Assembly (NCBI GenBank): GCA_964558465.1
Contig: CAZLEF010000034.1
Coordinates: forward strand, 3,306-67,305
From: JACJYC01 sp964558465
Lineage (GTDB): Bacteria; Bacteroidota; Bacteroidia; Chitinophagales; Saprospiraceae
Length of the DNA stretch: 64,000 nucleotides
Reading direction: 5' to 3'
Made by a program: the position numbers and the translations under genes. Below, in pieces: positions 51,011 to 59,620 of this stretch (position 1 is its first letter; each line of letters begins with the position of its first letter). The notes beneath the pieces were generated by a model. It did not search any database and was not told the origin of the DNA. It was given only the letters and a program-made list of their open reading frames with translations.

Positions 51011-51823
51011 TTAATTCATTTTCTCCCGGCAAAACCGGATAAACTCCTCACAAATCTTGCGGGTGGCTGCCGGCGCTTCCAGCATGCCCATATGCCCGGA
51101 CTTGTCCAGTACATGTACCACTGCCACTTGAGGCAGGGTCGTCTGGCGGTGATCCAGTTCGCGTGGAATGGCCTGGTCTTTTTCGCCAAGAATGAACAGG
51201 ACCGGAAATGCAGCGGCTGCAAGGACATCCGAACGGTCGGGCCGGTTTTTCATGGCTTCCAGCGCGTTGAGGATCCCGGCCTGGGGGTATTGAGACGCCC
51301 GCAGGATCAGTTTATCCACCAGGAAAATATTTCCGGCGGCAAATTCAGGGGCAAACAAGGTCGGCATGAGTTGTTTGACAAAAAGCGATGGTCCGAACTT
51401 CAGGATGAACGCTACGCCTTTTTCCCGGCCGGCCTTTTTCTCCTCGCTGTCGGCATAAGGATGCGAATGGAACAAACCGAGTCCGGCCAGTCGCCCGCCG
51501 GCCAGTTCGGAAATGGCAAGGCCGACATACCCGCCCATGGAATGGCCGATCAGGATGAATTTCTTTAACTCCAGATGGTCGGCGACGGCAAGGACCGCCC
51601 GGGCCATCTCTTCAATGGAAGTTTCCCCGGCCAAGGGTTCGGAGGCGCCAAATCCCGGCAAATTGACGCAAATGACCCGGTTGCCCGCCTCCGTGATCCC
51701 CGGAGTGAAATCGTCCCAGATGGAGCTGTCTTCGCAAAACCCGTGCAGAAAAAGGACGGGTACCCCCTTGCCCCTGACACTGAAGGCGATATTCCGGCCT
51801 TTGTATGTTATTTGGTCTTTCAT
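51011..51823 (-). CDS. Alpha/beta-fold hydrolase
   Basis: A 270-residue cytosolic hydrolase. VLFLHGFCEDSSIWDDFTPG is the oxyanion-hole region, VNLPGFGASEP the next conserved block, Ser95 in IGHSMGGYVGLA is the nucleophile, ILGEKDQAIP carries the Asp, and DKSGHMGMLE the His. It resembles the MhpC/BioH-like group; the substrate is unknown. The start is the ATG of MKDQITYKGR; upstream codons in the same frame run across GAGGAACT repeat DNA and the promoter of the neighbouring rluB-type gene, and are not coding. Confidence 0.87.
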   Translation of the reverse strand: MKDQITYKGRNIAFSVRGKGVPVLFLHGFCEDSSIWDDFTPGITEAGNRVICVNLPGFGASEPLAGETSIEEMARAVLAVADHLELKKFILIGHSMGGYVGLAISELAGGRLAGLGLFHSHPYADSEEKKAGREKGVAFILKFGPSLFVKQLMPTLFAPEFAAGNIFLVDKLILRASQYPQAGILNALEAMKNRPDRSDVLAAAAFPVLFILGEKDQAIPRELDHRQTTLPQVAVVHVLDKSGHMGMLEAPAATRKICEEFIRFCREKMN

Positions 51824-51925
51824 GCAATAATTCGAGGAACTGATATCGATTCCTCCACGCCTGTGGCGTGGCACGCACTTCCTCAGTTCCTCATCATTAT
51901 AAGCCGCGAAGATAAACCAAAATCC

Positions 51926-51933
51926 TACCTTTG
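51926..51933 (+). promoter_or_regulatory. -7 promoter box of the pseudouridine synthase gene
   Basis: TACCTTTG, an exact TAnnTTTG match, 17 bp before the ATG at 51951. Confidence 0.65.
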
Positions 51934-51950
51934 CGGCATTAAACCAGGAA

Positions 51951-52760
51951 ATGGCAAAGTCATTTAAACCAAAAAGAGAGCCTTTCGGCAAACCGCAGGC
52001 CCGGGACAGCAAGCCGAAGTTCAAGCCCACTCCCCCGTCCGAACTGGATATGCGGCTCAACAAATACGTGGCGCATTGCGGCATCGCTTCGCGCCGGCAG
52101 GCCGCCGACCTGATCAAGGAAGGCCGGATCTCGGTCAATGGCAAAGTGCTGACGGAACCGGGCTACCAGATCCAGGCAGGCGACGAAGTGGCCTATGACG
52201 GCAAAGTGCTCAAACCCGCCACCCGTCTTGTTTACCTGCTGATGAACAAGCCTAAAGACGTGCTCTCCACCGTAAAAGACGAAAAAGGGCGGCGCACCGT
52301 GATCGACCTGCTGGCCGGCAAGGTGCCCGAGCGGGTGTTTCCCGTCGGCCGCCTCGACCGCGATACCACCGGCCTGATCCTGCTCACCAACGACGGCGAT
52401 CTGGCGGAAAAAATGACCCACCCCCGGTACAAAATGAAAAAGGTGTACAACGCCACCCTGGATAAACCGCTCACCAAAGCCGATCTGCAAAAGATCAGCG
52501 CCGGACTGGAACTGGAAGACGGCCCCGTGAAGGTCAACTGGATCGAATACCTGGACCAGGATAAAAAGGATGAGGTCGGACTCGAGATCTCAGTCGGCCG
52601 CAACCGCATTGTCCGCCGGATATTTGAACACCTGGGCTATGAGGTCACCAAACTGGACCGGGTGTACCTCGGCGGCCTCACCAAAAAAGACCTCAAACGC
52701 GGCTGGTGGCGGCCTCTGACCGACCAGGAGGTGGTGATGCTGAAACATTTTACGAAATAG
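51951..52760 (+). CDS. rluB: 23S rRNA pseudouridine synthase, RsuA/RluB type
   Basis: A 269-residue RNA-modifying enzyme. A basic N-terminal tail is followed by an S4 RNA-binding domain (RLNKYVAHCGIASRRQAADL, residues about 35-85). The catalytic domain has Asp136 in PVGRLDRDTTGLILLTNDGD and the family end RNRIVRRIFEHLGYEVTKLD. RluB converts U2605 of 23S rRNA; the closely related RsuA and RluE differ in target, so the symbol is tentative. It is transcribed from the box at 51926. Confidence 0.88.
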   Translation: MAKSFKPKREPFGKPQARDSKPKFKPTPPSELDMRLNKYVAHCGIASRRQAADLIKEGRISVNGKVLTEPGYQIQAGDEVAYDGKVLKPATRLVYLLMNKPKDVLSTVKDEKGRRTVIDLLAGKVPERVFPVGRLDRDTTGLILLTNDGDLAEKMTHPRYKMKKVYNATLDKPLTKADLQKISAGLELEDGPVKVNWIEYLDQDKKDEVGLEISVGRNRIVRRIFEHLGYEVTKLDRVYLGGLTKKDLKRGWWRPLTDQEVVMLKHFTK

Positions 52761-52779
52761 CGCGACGGAGGAGGGTTCA

Positions 52780-52912
52780 TTGTAGTTTATTATAGTTCAT
52801 TGTGGTTCATTGTTGTTGGGGTAACGGCAGCATAACGATCATGAACCATCATAAACCATCATAAACCATCATGAACCATCATAAACCATCATAAACCATC
52901 ATGAACTAAACA
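52780..52912. repeat. Inverted repeat of GTTCATTGT / AACCATCATAA words
   Basis: GTTCATTGTAGTTTATTATAG words are followed after about 45 bp by seven AACCATCATAAACC or AACCATCATGAACC words of roughly complementary sequence. The array fills the gap between convergent genes (rluB and a secreted protein) and could serve as a bidirectional transcription end. Confidence 0.75.
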
Positions 52913-52962
52913 ATAACCCCACATGCTTCAGGCAATTTTGACCACACTTCAAATCAACCCGG

Positions 52963-53580
52963 TCAAGGAGGAAAACTGCCTTCCCGTTTCACCAGCTTCA
53001 CCACCTCCCCGTCTTCCGGCAAAAAGAGGAGCATTTCTTCTGCCGTAAGCGACAGAATCTGCGCCTGCCATTCGGGCCGCGGCGAGTAATACAGGCCGTA
53101 AATATCGATGCTCATGGTTTCAGGCGAAAACACGTAATGACGGGACTCCGGGAAATAAACCCGGTTGGTTGCAGAATCCTTGTTGTACAGGGCTAATGTG
53201 CTGTCGGGAAAAAAGACGGCAAAATAGGGCATGGCAATCGCCTGGCGTACCCGTTCCACCTCGACGGCGCTGTCGCGCTGGGCCCACCGTTCCAGGTCGC
53301 GGCGTTGCCGGTTGTTGAGGTCCGGCTCGTAATCTGCGTCGTAGCCGTACCATTGCCGGGCCCGTTGTTCTCTGACGTGGTTGTACACCGCCAGGGACTG
53401 GGCCAGGGCGTCTCCCTTTTTGTCCACCTGCACGCCCTGTTCAGCGTATTCAACGACTTCCCAGCGCCCAAGGAGGTGGTTTAACGGGTCGCTGGGGGCC
53501 TGGGCGTTGAGGCGGCCAAGGGTGAAAAGGCAAAAAATGAGGATTTGCGATTTTAATAAAATGGTGTGATTTTTGAGCAT
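52963..53580 (-). CDS. Secreted protein of unknown function
   Basis: A 205-residue protein with a signal peptide (SQILIFCLFTLGRLNAQ). The first mature residues, PLNHLLGRWEVVEYAEQGVQ, resemble the start of lipocalin-like domains (the GxW motif in LGRWEV). The later beta-rich parts (FFPDSTLALYNKDS, RVYFPESRHYVFSPETMSID) fit a small barrel. A helical insertion around residues 65-120 separates the halves. No specific family is recognised. It is divergent from the D-aminoacylase gene 68 bp away and may share its regulatory region. Confidence 0.65.
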   Translation of the reverse strand: MLKNHTILLKSQILIFCLFTLGRLNAQAPSDPLNHLLGRWEVVEYAEQGVQVDKKGDALAQSLAVYNHVREQRARQWYGYDADYEPDLNNRQRRDLERWAQRDSAVEVERVRQAIAMPYFAVFFPDSTLALYNKDSATNRVYFPESRHYVFSPETMSIDIYGLYYSPRPEWQAQILSLTAEEMLLFLPEDGEVVKLVKREGSFPP

Positions 53581-53648
53581 CTGTTCTTCGTTTTAGTTCG
53601 TTTTGGTGAACGACCGCCAACAAATATAAACGCTTATTTTCAACCATT

Positions 53649-55187
53649 ATGAAATCTATTTCAGCCAGTTTATTCCTCCTCCTGTTCTGGGCCTGCAACC
53701 CGGGCAACCCGGAATTTGACGCCCTCATGCGGGATCACGGCAACCAATTCGACCTGCTGATCCAAAACGGTACGGTCTTCACCGGGGTCGATACCGCCGG
53801 CCTTGCAGCGGATATTCTGGTGAAGGACGACAAAATCCTGTACGTCGGTCCAGTGGACACCTCCCGGATCAACGCGACCAGAACCATCGACGCAACCGGC
53901 AAAGCGGTCAGCCCGGGTTTCATCGATACCCATGCCCACGGCGACCCGCTGCAAACCCCGGATTTCCGCAATTTCCTGGCCATGGGCGTGACGACGATCT
54001 GCCTGGGGCAGGACGGCGACAGTCCCGAAACTGAAGACATCGCCGCCTGGATGCAACGGGTGAACGATACCATTCCCGGGGTCAATATCGCCCTGTTCAT
54101 CGGTCACGGCACGATCCGGCGCCTATCCGGGGCCGGGTACAAACCTGTGCCGGAAGCGCACGAACTCGATAAAATGAAACAACTGCTGCAAAAAGGGATG
54201 GAGGCAGGGTGTCTCGGTATGTCCACCGGTCTGGAATATACGCCGGGGGTGTACGCGCGGGCGGAGGAAATGGCGGAACTGGCCAGGGTAGTCGGCAGGA
54301 ACAACGGTCTGATCATGAGCCATGTGCGCAACGAAGACAACGATCAGATCGACTCCTCCCTGCTGGAATTGCTGCAACAGGGCGAATATTGCAACGTTCA
54401 TGTTTCCCACCTGAAAGTAGTGTATGGAAAAGGCCGGGAGCGGGCAGGTGAAATTCTCCGGTTGCTGTTTGACCGGCCGGCCGGGCCCTACCGCGTTTCG
54501 GCCGATATTTACCCCTATACCGCAAGTTATACGGGCATCGGCATCGTTTTCCCGCAATGGGCCAAACCGCCGAACGACTACGCCAAAGTCGCCAAAAACC
54601 GAAGGGTGGAATTACTGGCGTTCCTGCGCGATAAGGTCAATTCGCGCAACGGCCCGGAAGCTACCCTGCTGGGCACCCCACCCTACCGGGGCAAAACGCT
54701 ACGGCAGGTAAGCGAAGAAATGAACAAACCCTTCGAACAGGTTTTGCTGGAAGACATTGGTCCCGGCGGCGCTTCCGGCGCTTATTTTGTGATGGACGAA
54801 ACCTTGCAGGCTGCCCTGCTTGCCGACCCGCGCATTATGGTGTGTTCCGACGGCAGCCCCACTATGCACCACCCGCGGGGGTACGGGAGTTTCGCCAAAA
54901 TCATCGAAGAATATACCCTGAAACAGAGGTTGTTCCCGTTGCATGAAGCAATCCGGAAGATGACCTCCTTGCCCGCTGAAACCCTCGGGTTGGCAGACAG
55001 AGGGGCGGTAAAACCCGGATTCAAAGCCGATTTGCTGGTATTTAACCCTGAAAAGGTGAAAGCCCGGGCCGATTTTGTCAGCCCGCACCTGCTGAGCGAG
55101 GAGTTTGATGTGGTGATCGTGAACGGCAAAGTTGCGCTGGAAAACGGGCGGTTGGAGGAAAGGCGGTTTGGACGGGTGTTGGAATAA
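53649..55187 (+). CDS. D-aminoacylase / N-acyl-D-amino-acid deacylase family lipoprotein
   Basis: A 512-residue amidohydrolase with a lipoprotein signal ending in the lipobox FWAC (Cys17), so it is probably a periplasmic or surface lipoprotein. Metal-site motifs are SPGFIDTHAHGDPLQTPDFR at the N-terminus, MSHVRNEDNDQI in the middle, and VCSDGSPTMHHPRGYGSFAK near the end, all typical of the D-aminoacylase/dihydroorotase-like group. It likely removes acyl groups from N-acyl-D-amino acids or D-dipeptides; the exact substrate is not predictable. It ends just before GGTTGTTTGG repeats. Confidence 0.87.
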   Translation: MKSISASLFLLLFWACNPGNPEFDALMRDHGNQFDLLIQNGTVFTGVDTAGLAADILVKDDKILYVGPVDTSRINATRTIDATGKAVSPGFIDTHAHGDPLQTPDFRNFLAMGVTTICLGQDGDSPETEDIAAWMQRVNDTIPGVNIALFIGHGTIRRLSGAGYKPVPEAHELDKMKQLLQKGMEAGCLGMSTGLEYTPGVYARAEEMAELARVVGRNNGLIMSHVRNEDNDQIDSSLLELLQQGEYCNVHVSHLKVVYGKGRERAGEILRLLFDRPAGPYRVSADIYPYTASYTGIGIVFPQWAKPPNDYAKVAKNRRVELLAFLRDKVNSRNGPEATLLGTPPYRGKTLRQVSEEMNKPFEQVLLEDIGPGGASGAYFVMDETLQAALLADPRIMVCSDGSPTMHHPRGYGSFAKIIEEYTLKQRLFPLHEAIRKMTSLPAETLGLADRGAVKPGFKADLLVFNPEKVKARADFVSPHLLSEEFDVVIVNGKVALENGRLEERRFGRVLE

Positions 55188-55225
55188 TGTTTGGGGTTGT
55201 TTGGGGTTGTTTGGGGTTGTTTGGT
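55185..55225. repeat. Short GGTTGTTTGG array
   Basis: Three to four copies of GGTTGTTTGG begin at the D-aminoacylase stop codon, the same 10-mer as at 2950-3048. Confidence 0.85.
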
Positions 55226-55317
55226 TTTCCAGATTCAATAATATATATTTCATCATTTCTTCGCCTGCGCCACCTTCTTTTGCTATATCTGCAAAATTCA
55301 TCTCGTTTGAACTGGTT

Positions 55318-57087
55318 TCACTCCACTCCCCCATAAACCTCCAAAAACCGCTTCCCATCCAACAACCCAAACCGCCAGTCCACCGGTAAAACCAGCGAAT
55401 CCGGCGCGTGAGAGAGCCAGTAATCTTCCCCTTTTTTACCTTCGGTCAGCCGCTTCACTTCGGCCTGAAAAGGTTCAAAAAGAAACATCCGGTTGTGTTC
55501 AAAAAAGAAGCGGTCGAGGATGAGATAATCTACCTGGTGGTCTTTGAATAAACGGACGACGGGTTCGGGCGAACCGGCGGTATAGGCCCGGATAAAATCC
55601 CATACCGGCGCCTGGATCAATCTGTGGTACCGGGTGAAATACAGGGCATGACAGGCTTCATCGCTGAACAAAACGGAGGCTTGGGAAAACCAGGGGATCT
55701 CGCTGGTCACTTCGGTGGGGCCCGCTATTTTCACGGGGTGATCGAAGGATTTGATCTTGTCGTACAGGGCCGCAAAGTCGCCGTAGCGGTAAATGCCGGA
55801 TTCCTTGGGGGAGCGGATGTCAAAGACAGACCAGGCGGTGAGCAAAAGGAAAAGGATGGCGGGTATAATCGTTAATCCACCCATTGGCCCCTGCCGGCGG
55901 GTGAACATTCGCGGTATCGAATCCACCCCTGCAGCCCTATGGGCCTGACCCTCGCCGGCGGGGGATACCGGCTCGCTTGGATGATTTCGGCTTGGTGATC
56001 CACCCCCCGGCCTCCGCCAGCGGGGGATAACACCGATGACAAAAAGAAAATACGCGCTCAGCAGGCAGTAATACAGGTACCGGTCGGGTTGAAAGAGGCG
56101 GGGCAGCAGCCATTGGGCGAGGTAAAAACAGATTACCCCAGAGGCGGCAAACAGCACGACCAGCCGGTAATACCCCCTTTCCGCTTTCAGAAAAATCCAG
56201 CTCAAAACAAAACTGACGGCCATCAGAACCAGCGTATAATCCGGCCAGGGCAGCCGAAGGTAGTGGCGGACGGGAAATTTCCAGGGCAGCCCGGGGTCCA
56301 TTTGCGACTGAAAATCAACCCGGCCGCCAGGCGCAAATTCGGGCATGCTCAGCAGCGCTTCCCTGGGAAAAAACGGACCGATCAGCGGGTGGGCCTCCAG
56401 CATCCTGGATTTCAGAAACAGGATCAACAACGCCGCGACAAAACAACCGGTCAGCCAGCCGATTTCTTTCCGTTTCCATTCTTTCCAAAAACGGCCGGAA
56501 ATAAGATCCCAGAGGGCAGCCAACCCCGTAAACGCGCCCAGGACGAGGAAGGCCGTGGGGTAAAACAGGGCGCTTGCCGCAGCCGTCCACGCAGCGGCTT
56601 TTTTCCGGCCTGCATCCCAATAGAACAAAAACAACAGCATGAACGGAATGGCAAAAGCCCTGGCCATAAACCCCGCCATCCGCTCCATGGGAATATTGCT
56701 GAACATCAGCACCGCGCACAACCCCAGCGCCCAGCCGAACCGCCGTTTCACCAGGAAAAAAACCGACAAACAAGCGATGTACAGCGTAAATACAGGGAAA
56801 ATCCGGGATACGGTCAGCGGGTCAAAAAACAGGGTCAACACCCGGATCAGGGCGTAATACCCCCAGGGCTGGAGCAGGCCCGAGGCGGCTACCCAGGGGT
56901 CGCCTTCCACAAAACGGTGCTCACCGAAGGTCCAGGCCCAGGTCAGGTGCTGCACCACGTCGTCGTTGCCCCAGTACGGCGTGCCCCATACCTCGCGGTA
57001 CCGGTACAGGAACAGGGCAAGGACGTACAGGCCGATGGCGAGGGCCCATTGCCAGGCCGGTTTGGGAATGCGAATTTTGAGGGGCAT
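55318..57087 (-). CDS. Polytopic membrane protein, GT-C glycosyltransferase-like
   Basis: A 589-residue inner-membrane protein with about ten helices and a C-terminal soluble domain (from about residue 440) ending GLLDGKRFLEVYGGV. The N-terminal loop YWGNDDVVQHLTWAW contains the paired acidic residues seen in the first extracytoplasmic loop of GT-C enzymes, so a lipid-linked sugar transferase is possible but unproven. A hydrophilic stretch of about 50 residues (near PGGGSPSRNHPSEPVSP and AHRAAGVDSIPRMFTRRQGP) interrupts two helices; its DNA (55878-56030) is made of short GC-rich repeats and looks like an in-frame insertion. Confidence 0.72.
   Translation of the reverse strand: MPLKIRIPKPAWQWALAIGLYVLALFLYRYREVWGTPYWGNDDVVQHLTWAWTFGEHRFVEGDPWVAASGLLQPWGYYALIRVLTLFFDPLTVSRIFPVFTLYIACLSVFFLVKRRFGWALGLCAVLMFSNIPMERMAGFMARAFAIPFMLLFLFYWDAGRKKAAAWTAAASALFYPTAFLVLGAFTGLAALWDLISGRFWKEWKRKEIGWLTGCFVAALLILFLKSRMLEAHPLIGPFFPREALLSMPEFAPGGRVDFQSQMDPGLPWKFPVRHYLRLPWPDYTLVLMAVSFVLSWIFLKAERGYYRLVVLFAASGVICFYLAQWLLPRLFQPDRYLYYCLLSAYFLFVIGVIPRWRRPGGGSPSRNHPSEPVSPAGEGQAHRAAGVDSIPRMFTRRQGPMGGLTIIPAILFLLLTAWSVFDIRSPKESGIYRYGDFAALYDKIKSFDHPVKIAGPTEVTSEIPWFSQASVLFSDEACHALYFTRYHRLIQAPVWDFIRAYTAGSPEPVVRLFKDHQVDYLILDRFFFEHNRMFLFEPFQAEVKRLTEGKKGEDYWLSHAPDSLVLPVDWRFGLLDGKRFLEVYGGVE
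55878..56030. repeat. GC-rich repeat inserted in frame within the membrane-protein gene
   Basis: CGCCGGCGGGGGATA at 55953-55967 and CGCCAGCGGGGGATA at 56015-56029 are direct repeats, with a third related CTGCCGGCGGG at 55891. The segment is about 153 bp, a multiple of three, has no stop in the gene's frame and encodes a low-complexity hydrophilic loop. Confidence 0.6.
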
Positions 57088-57114
57088 TTGCGTTTTGGTT
57101 GAAGGGGTTTAGGG

Positions 57115-58695
57115 TCAAAACTCGCTCGTAAAATGAAATTCCACCTCCGGGTGGTTTTCCTGGGCCATTTTGAGCGTCCAGGCGGACTCGGCCAGGAAAA
57201 CGAGGTTGCCTTCCGTATCTTTGGCGATATCCCGTTTGCGGCGCTGCAGGAACTCTTTAAAAGCCGTCTGGTTTTTGCCGCTCACCCAACAGGCCTTGTA
57301 CAGGTTCACCGGCTCGTAGGTGCATTTGGCGCCGTATTCGTTTTCGAGGCGGTACTGGATGACGTCGAACTGCAGGGCGCCCACCGTGCCGATGATCTTG
57401 CGCCCGTCGCTCTCGCGGGTGAACATCTGGGCCACGCCTTCTTCCATCAACTCATCCAGGCCCTTGTTCAGTTGTTTGGTCTTCAGCGGGTCGGCGTTGT
57501 TGACGTAGCGGAATTGTTCGGGGCTGAAGCTGGGTATACCTTTGAAATGAAGGGTTTCTCCCTCGGTGAGCGCGTCGCCGATCTTGAAGTTGCCGCTGTC
57601 GTACAGGCCCACCACGTCACCGGGAAAGGCCTCGTCGATCACCGTTTTTTTGTCGGCCATGAAGGAAGTGGGGTTGGAGAACTTCAGCGACCTGTTCTGC
57701 CGGACATGGAAATAGTTGGTGTTGCGCTGAAATATGCCGGAGCAAACCCGCAGGAACGCGATCCGGTCGCGGTGTTTGGGGTCCATATTGGCGTGGATCT
57801 TGAAGACAAAACCCGAGAACTTGCCTTCATCCGGTCTGACCGGGCGTTCTTCGGTTGGCCGGGCAAGGGGCGGCGGCGCAACTTCCACAAAACAATCCAG
57901 CAATTCCTTGACGCCGAAGTTATTGACGGCGCTGCCGAAGAACACGGGCGATATTTCCCCTTTCAGGTAGGTTTCGCGGTCAAAAACCGGGTAAACCTCT
58001 TGTATGGTGTTGATCTCTTCCCGGACTTCCCGGGCCGGGCCGGCGCCGACTTCCTTCTCCAGGCGGCTGTCTGAAAGGTCCCGGATCTCGATAATCTCCT
58101 CCTCGGTTTGTTTACCGTGGGGGCGGAACAACACCAGCTTGCGTTCGTACATGTTGTACACCCCCTTAAAGGTTTGTCCCATGCCGATTGGCCAGCTCAG
58201 GGGCGTCACCTTGAGGCCGAGTTTGAGTTCCACCTCGTCCAGCAGGTCGAAGGCTTCCTTTCCTTCGCGGTCCAGTTTGTTGATGAACACGATGATGGGG
58301 GTGTTGCGCATGCGGCAGACCTCCACCAGTTTTTCCGTTTGTTCTTCCACGCCTTTGGCCACGTCGATCACTACGATGACGGAGTCCACTGCCGTCAGGG
58401 TGCGGTAGGTGTCTTCAGCAAAATCCTTGTGGCCGGGGGTATCCAGGATATTGATCTTGAGGTCGCGGTATTCGAAGGCCATGACGGAAGTGGCGACGGA
58501 GATGCCCCGCTGCCGTTCAATTTCCATAAAGTCGGAGGTGGCGTGTTTCTTGATCTTGTTAGACTTGACGGCCCCCGCGATCTGGATAGCGCCGCCGAAC
58601 AACAGCAGTTTTTCGGTCAGCGTCGTCTTCCCGGCGTCCGGGTGGCTGATGATGGCAAAGGTGCGGCGTTTGTTGATTTCCTCGATCAGGCTCAT
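57115..58695 (-). CDS. prfC: Peptide chain release factor 3
   Basis: A 526-residue translational GTPase that removes RF1/RF2 from the ribosome after peptide release. GTPase motifs are G1 SHPDAGKTTLTEKLL, the effector region RQRGISVATSVMAFEY, G3 DTPGHKDFAEDTYR, and G4 FINKLDREG. The C-terminal domains (SGFVFKIHANMDPKHRDRIA onward) match RF3 rather than EF-G. The length is standard. It is preceded by a repeat-rich spacer and transcribed on the minus strand; the membrane-protein gene starts 28 bp after its stop, so the two may be co-transcribed. Confidence 0.96.
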   Translation of the reverse strand: MSLIEEINKRRTFAIISHPDAGKTTLTEKLLLFGGAIQIAGAVKSNKIKKHATSDFMEIERQRGISVATSVMAFEYRDLKINILDTPGHKDFAEDTYRTLTAVDSVIVVIDVAKGVEEQTEKLVEVCRMRNTPIIVFINKLDREGKEAFDLLDEVELKLGLKVTPLSWPIGMGQTFKGVYNMYERKLVLFRPHGKQTEEEIIEIRDLSDSRLEKEVGAGPAREVREEINTIQEVYPVFDRETYLKGEISPVFFGSAVNNFGVKELLDCFVEVAPPPLARPTEERPVRPDEGKFSGFVFKIHANMDPKHRDRIAFLRVCSGIFQRNTNYFHVRQNRSLKFSNPTSFMADKKTVIDEAFPGDVVGLYDSGNFKIGDALTEGETLHFKGIPSFSPEQFRYVNNADPLKTKQLNKGLDELMEEGVAQMFTRESDGRKIIGTVGALQFDVIQYRLENEYGAKCTYEPVNLYKACWVSGKNQTAFKEFLQRRKRDIAKDTEGNLVFLAESAWTLKMAQENHPEVEFHFTSEF

Positions 58696-58729
58696 AACAT
58701 TTTTAAAAATGAAGGCGCAAAGGTAGGAA

Positions 58730-58925
58730 TTGTTTGGAATGGTTCGATTGATTCGATTGATTCGATTGGAACGCCACGCCGCGGCGTGGCCGAATCAACG
58801 AATCAACGAATAAACAATTGATTGGATTGTTTGTCCATAGGACTCTCCATAGGAGTTCCATGAACCTTTGGAGGATTGAAAACGTAAGCCGTCGCATCCT
58901 CAAATCTTCGCATCCTCAATTCCTC
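58730..58925. repeat. Composite repeat cluster upstream of prfC
   Basis: The 361-bp spacer 58696-59056 holds three TTCGATTGA units (as after prs), GAATCAACGAATCAACG words, the element TTTGTCCATAGGACTCTCC plus GGAGTTCCATGAACC (also at 25155 and, in part, 3048), and TCCTCAATTCC words. Nothing in it looks coding until the gene at 59057. Confidence 0.8.
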
Positions 58926-59056
58926 AATTATTTGTCTTGATTGGAAACAGGCATTTACTCATTCAGGGCTGCCAATTGCTCGAATCCTGTTGTACCCGGC
59001 ATGTTTTCCTTTCATCTTTGCGGGGCATTTAAAAACCCCCTTAAACCAAAAACCAA

Positions 59057-59386
59057 ATGAAACCTTTTATTTTTTTCCTCCTCCTGGCGGCCCATATCAG
59101 CCAGGCGCCGGCTGCCAGGCAGCAGGAGGAAGTCAGTTTACGAGGACGGGGTACTGCCGTCCGGATGGATGGCGGTACCCCGGGCTTCGGTTTACCTACT
59201 GCTGATCAGATCAAAATTTCCGAAACGCTTCTTTACGGCCCGTTTCGCGAATCTTTTCAAAATATCCGGCCTTTTCTCCTTCCGGGTTACCTGCGCACGG
59301 CGATTGATTCTTTCAATTTTGGACTGAATTTTGCCCCTGGGTGGCGCAAAAGCACAAATCCCCCCGGTAAACGGCCCCAAGCCTGA
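59057..59386 (+). CDS. Small secreted protein, unknown
   Basis: A 109-residue frame that starts with a credible signal peptide (MKPFIFFLLLAAHISQAPA). The mature part (GTAVRMDGGTPGFGLPTADQ, then LYGPFRESFQ and TAIDSFNFGLNFAPGW) has no family I recognise. A CATCTTTG sequence 40 bp upstream resembles a -7 box. The end resembles the beginning of a beta-barrel domain, so this may be the 5' part of a longer gene that has been cut short. It is convergent with the small membrane gene at 59422. Confidence 0.5.
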   Translation: MKPFIFFLLLAAHISQAPAARQQEEVSLRGRGTAVRMDGGTPGFGLPTADQIKISETLLYGPFRESFQNIRPFLLPGYLRTAIDSFNFGLNFAPGWRKSTNPPGKRPQA

Positions 59387-59421
59387 TCAGCGAACCGTAA
59401 AAATCAGCTTTATTGGATGAA

Positions 59422-59613
59422 TTAAATTTGCCACAAAACACCGGCCGTGGACTCCTCTGCATCGGGCAGCCAGGCCTGGTGAACATCCTCCTCCGGCTTG
59501 ACAGGCGTATTTTCCTTTGAAACATTGAGGCAAAAACTAAAAAACAAGGTAGAGATAAGTAATGAAAGCGCCAGGCATAAAATAATGGCGCCGTTTGTTA
59601 CTTCCGTTTTCAT
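59422..59613 (-). CDS. Small single-pass membrane protein, unknown
   Basis: A 63-residue protein with one hydrophobic helix (GAIILCLALSLLISTLFFSF) and an acidic tail (NTPVKPEEDVHQAWLPDAEE). It starts seven bp after the stop of the 234-residue membrane gene on the same strand, so the two are probably co-transcribed. There is no family assignment; small size keeps the confidence moderate. Confidence 0.5.
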   Translation of the reverse strand: MKTEVTNGAIILCLALSLLISTLFFSFCLNVSKENTPVKPEEDVHQAWLPDAEESTAGVLWQI

Positions 59614-59620
59614 GACTTCT

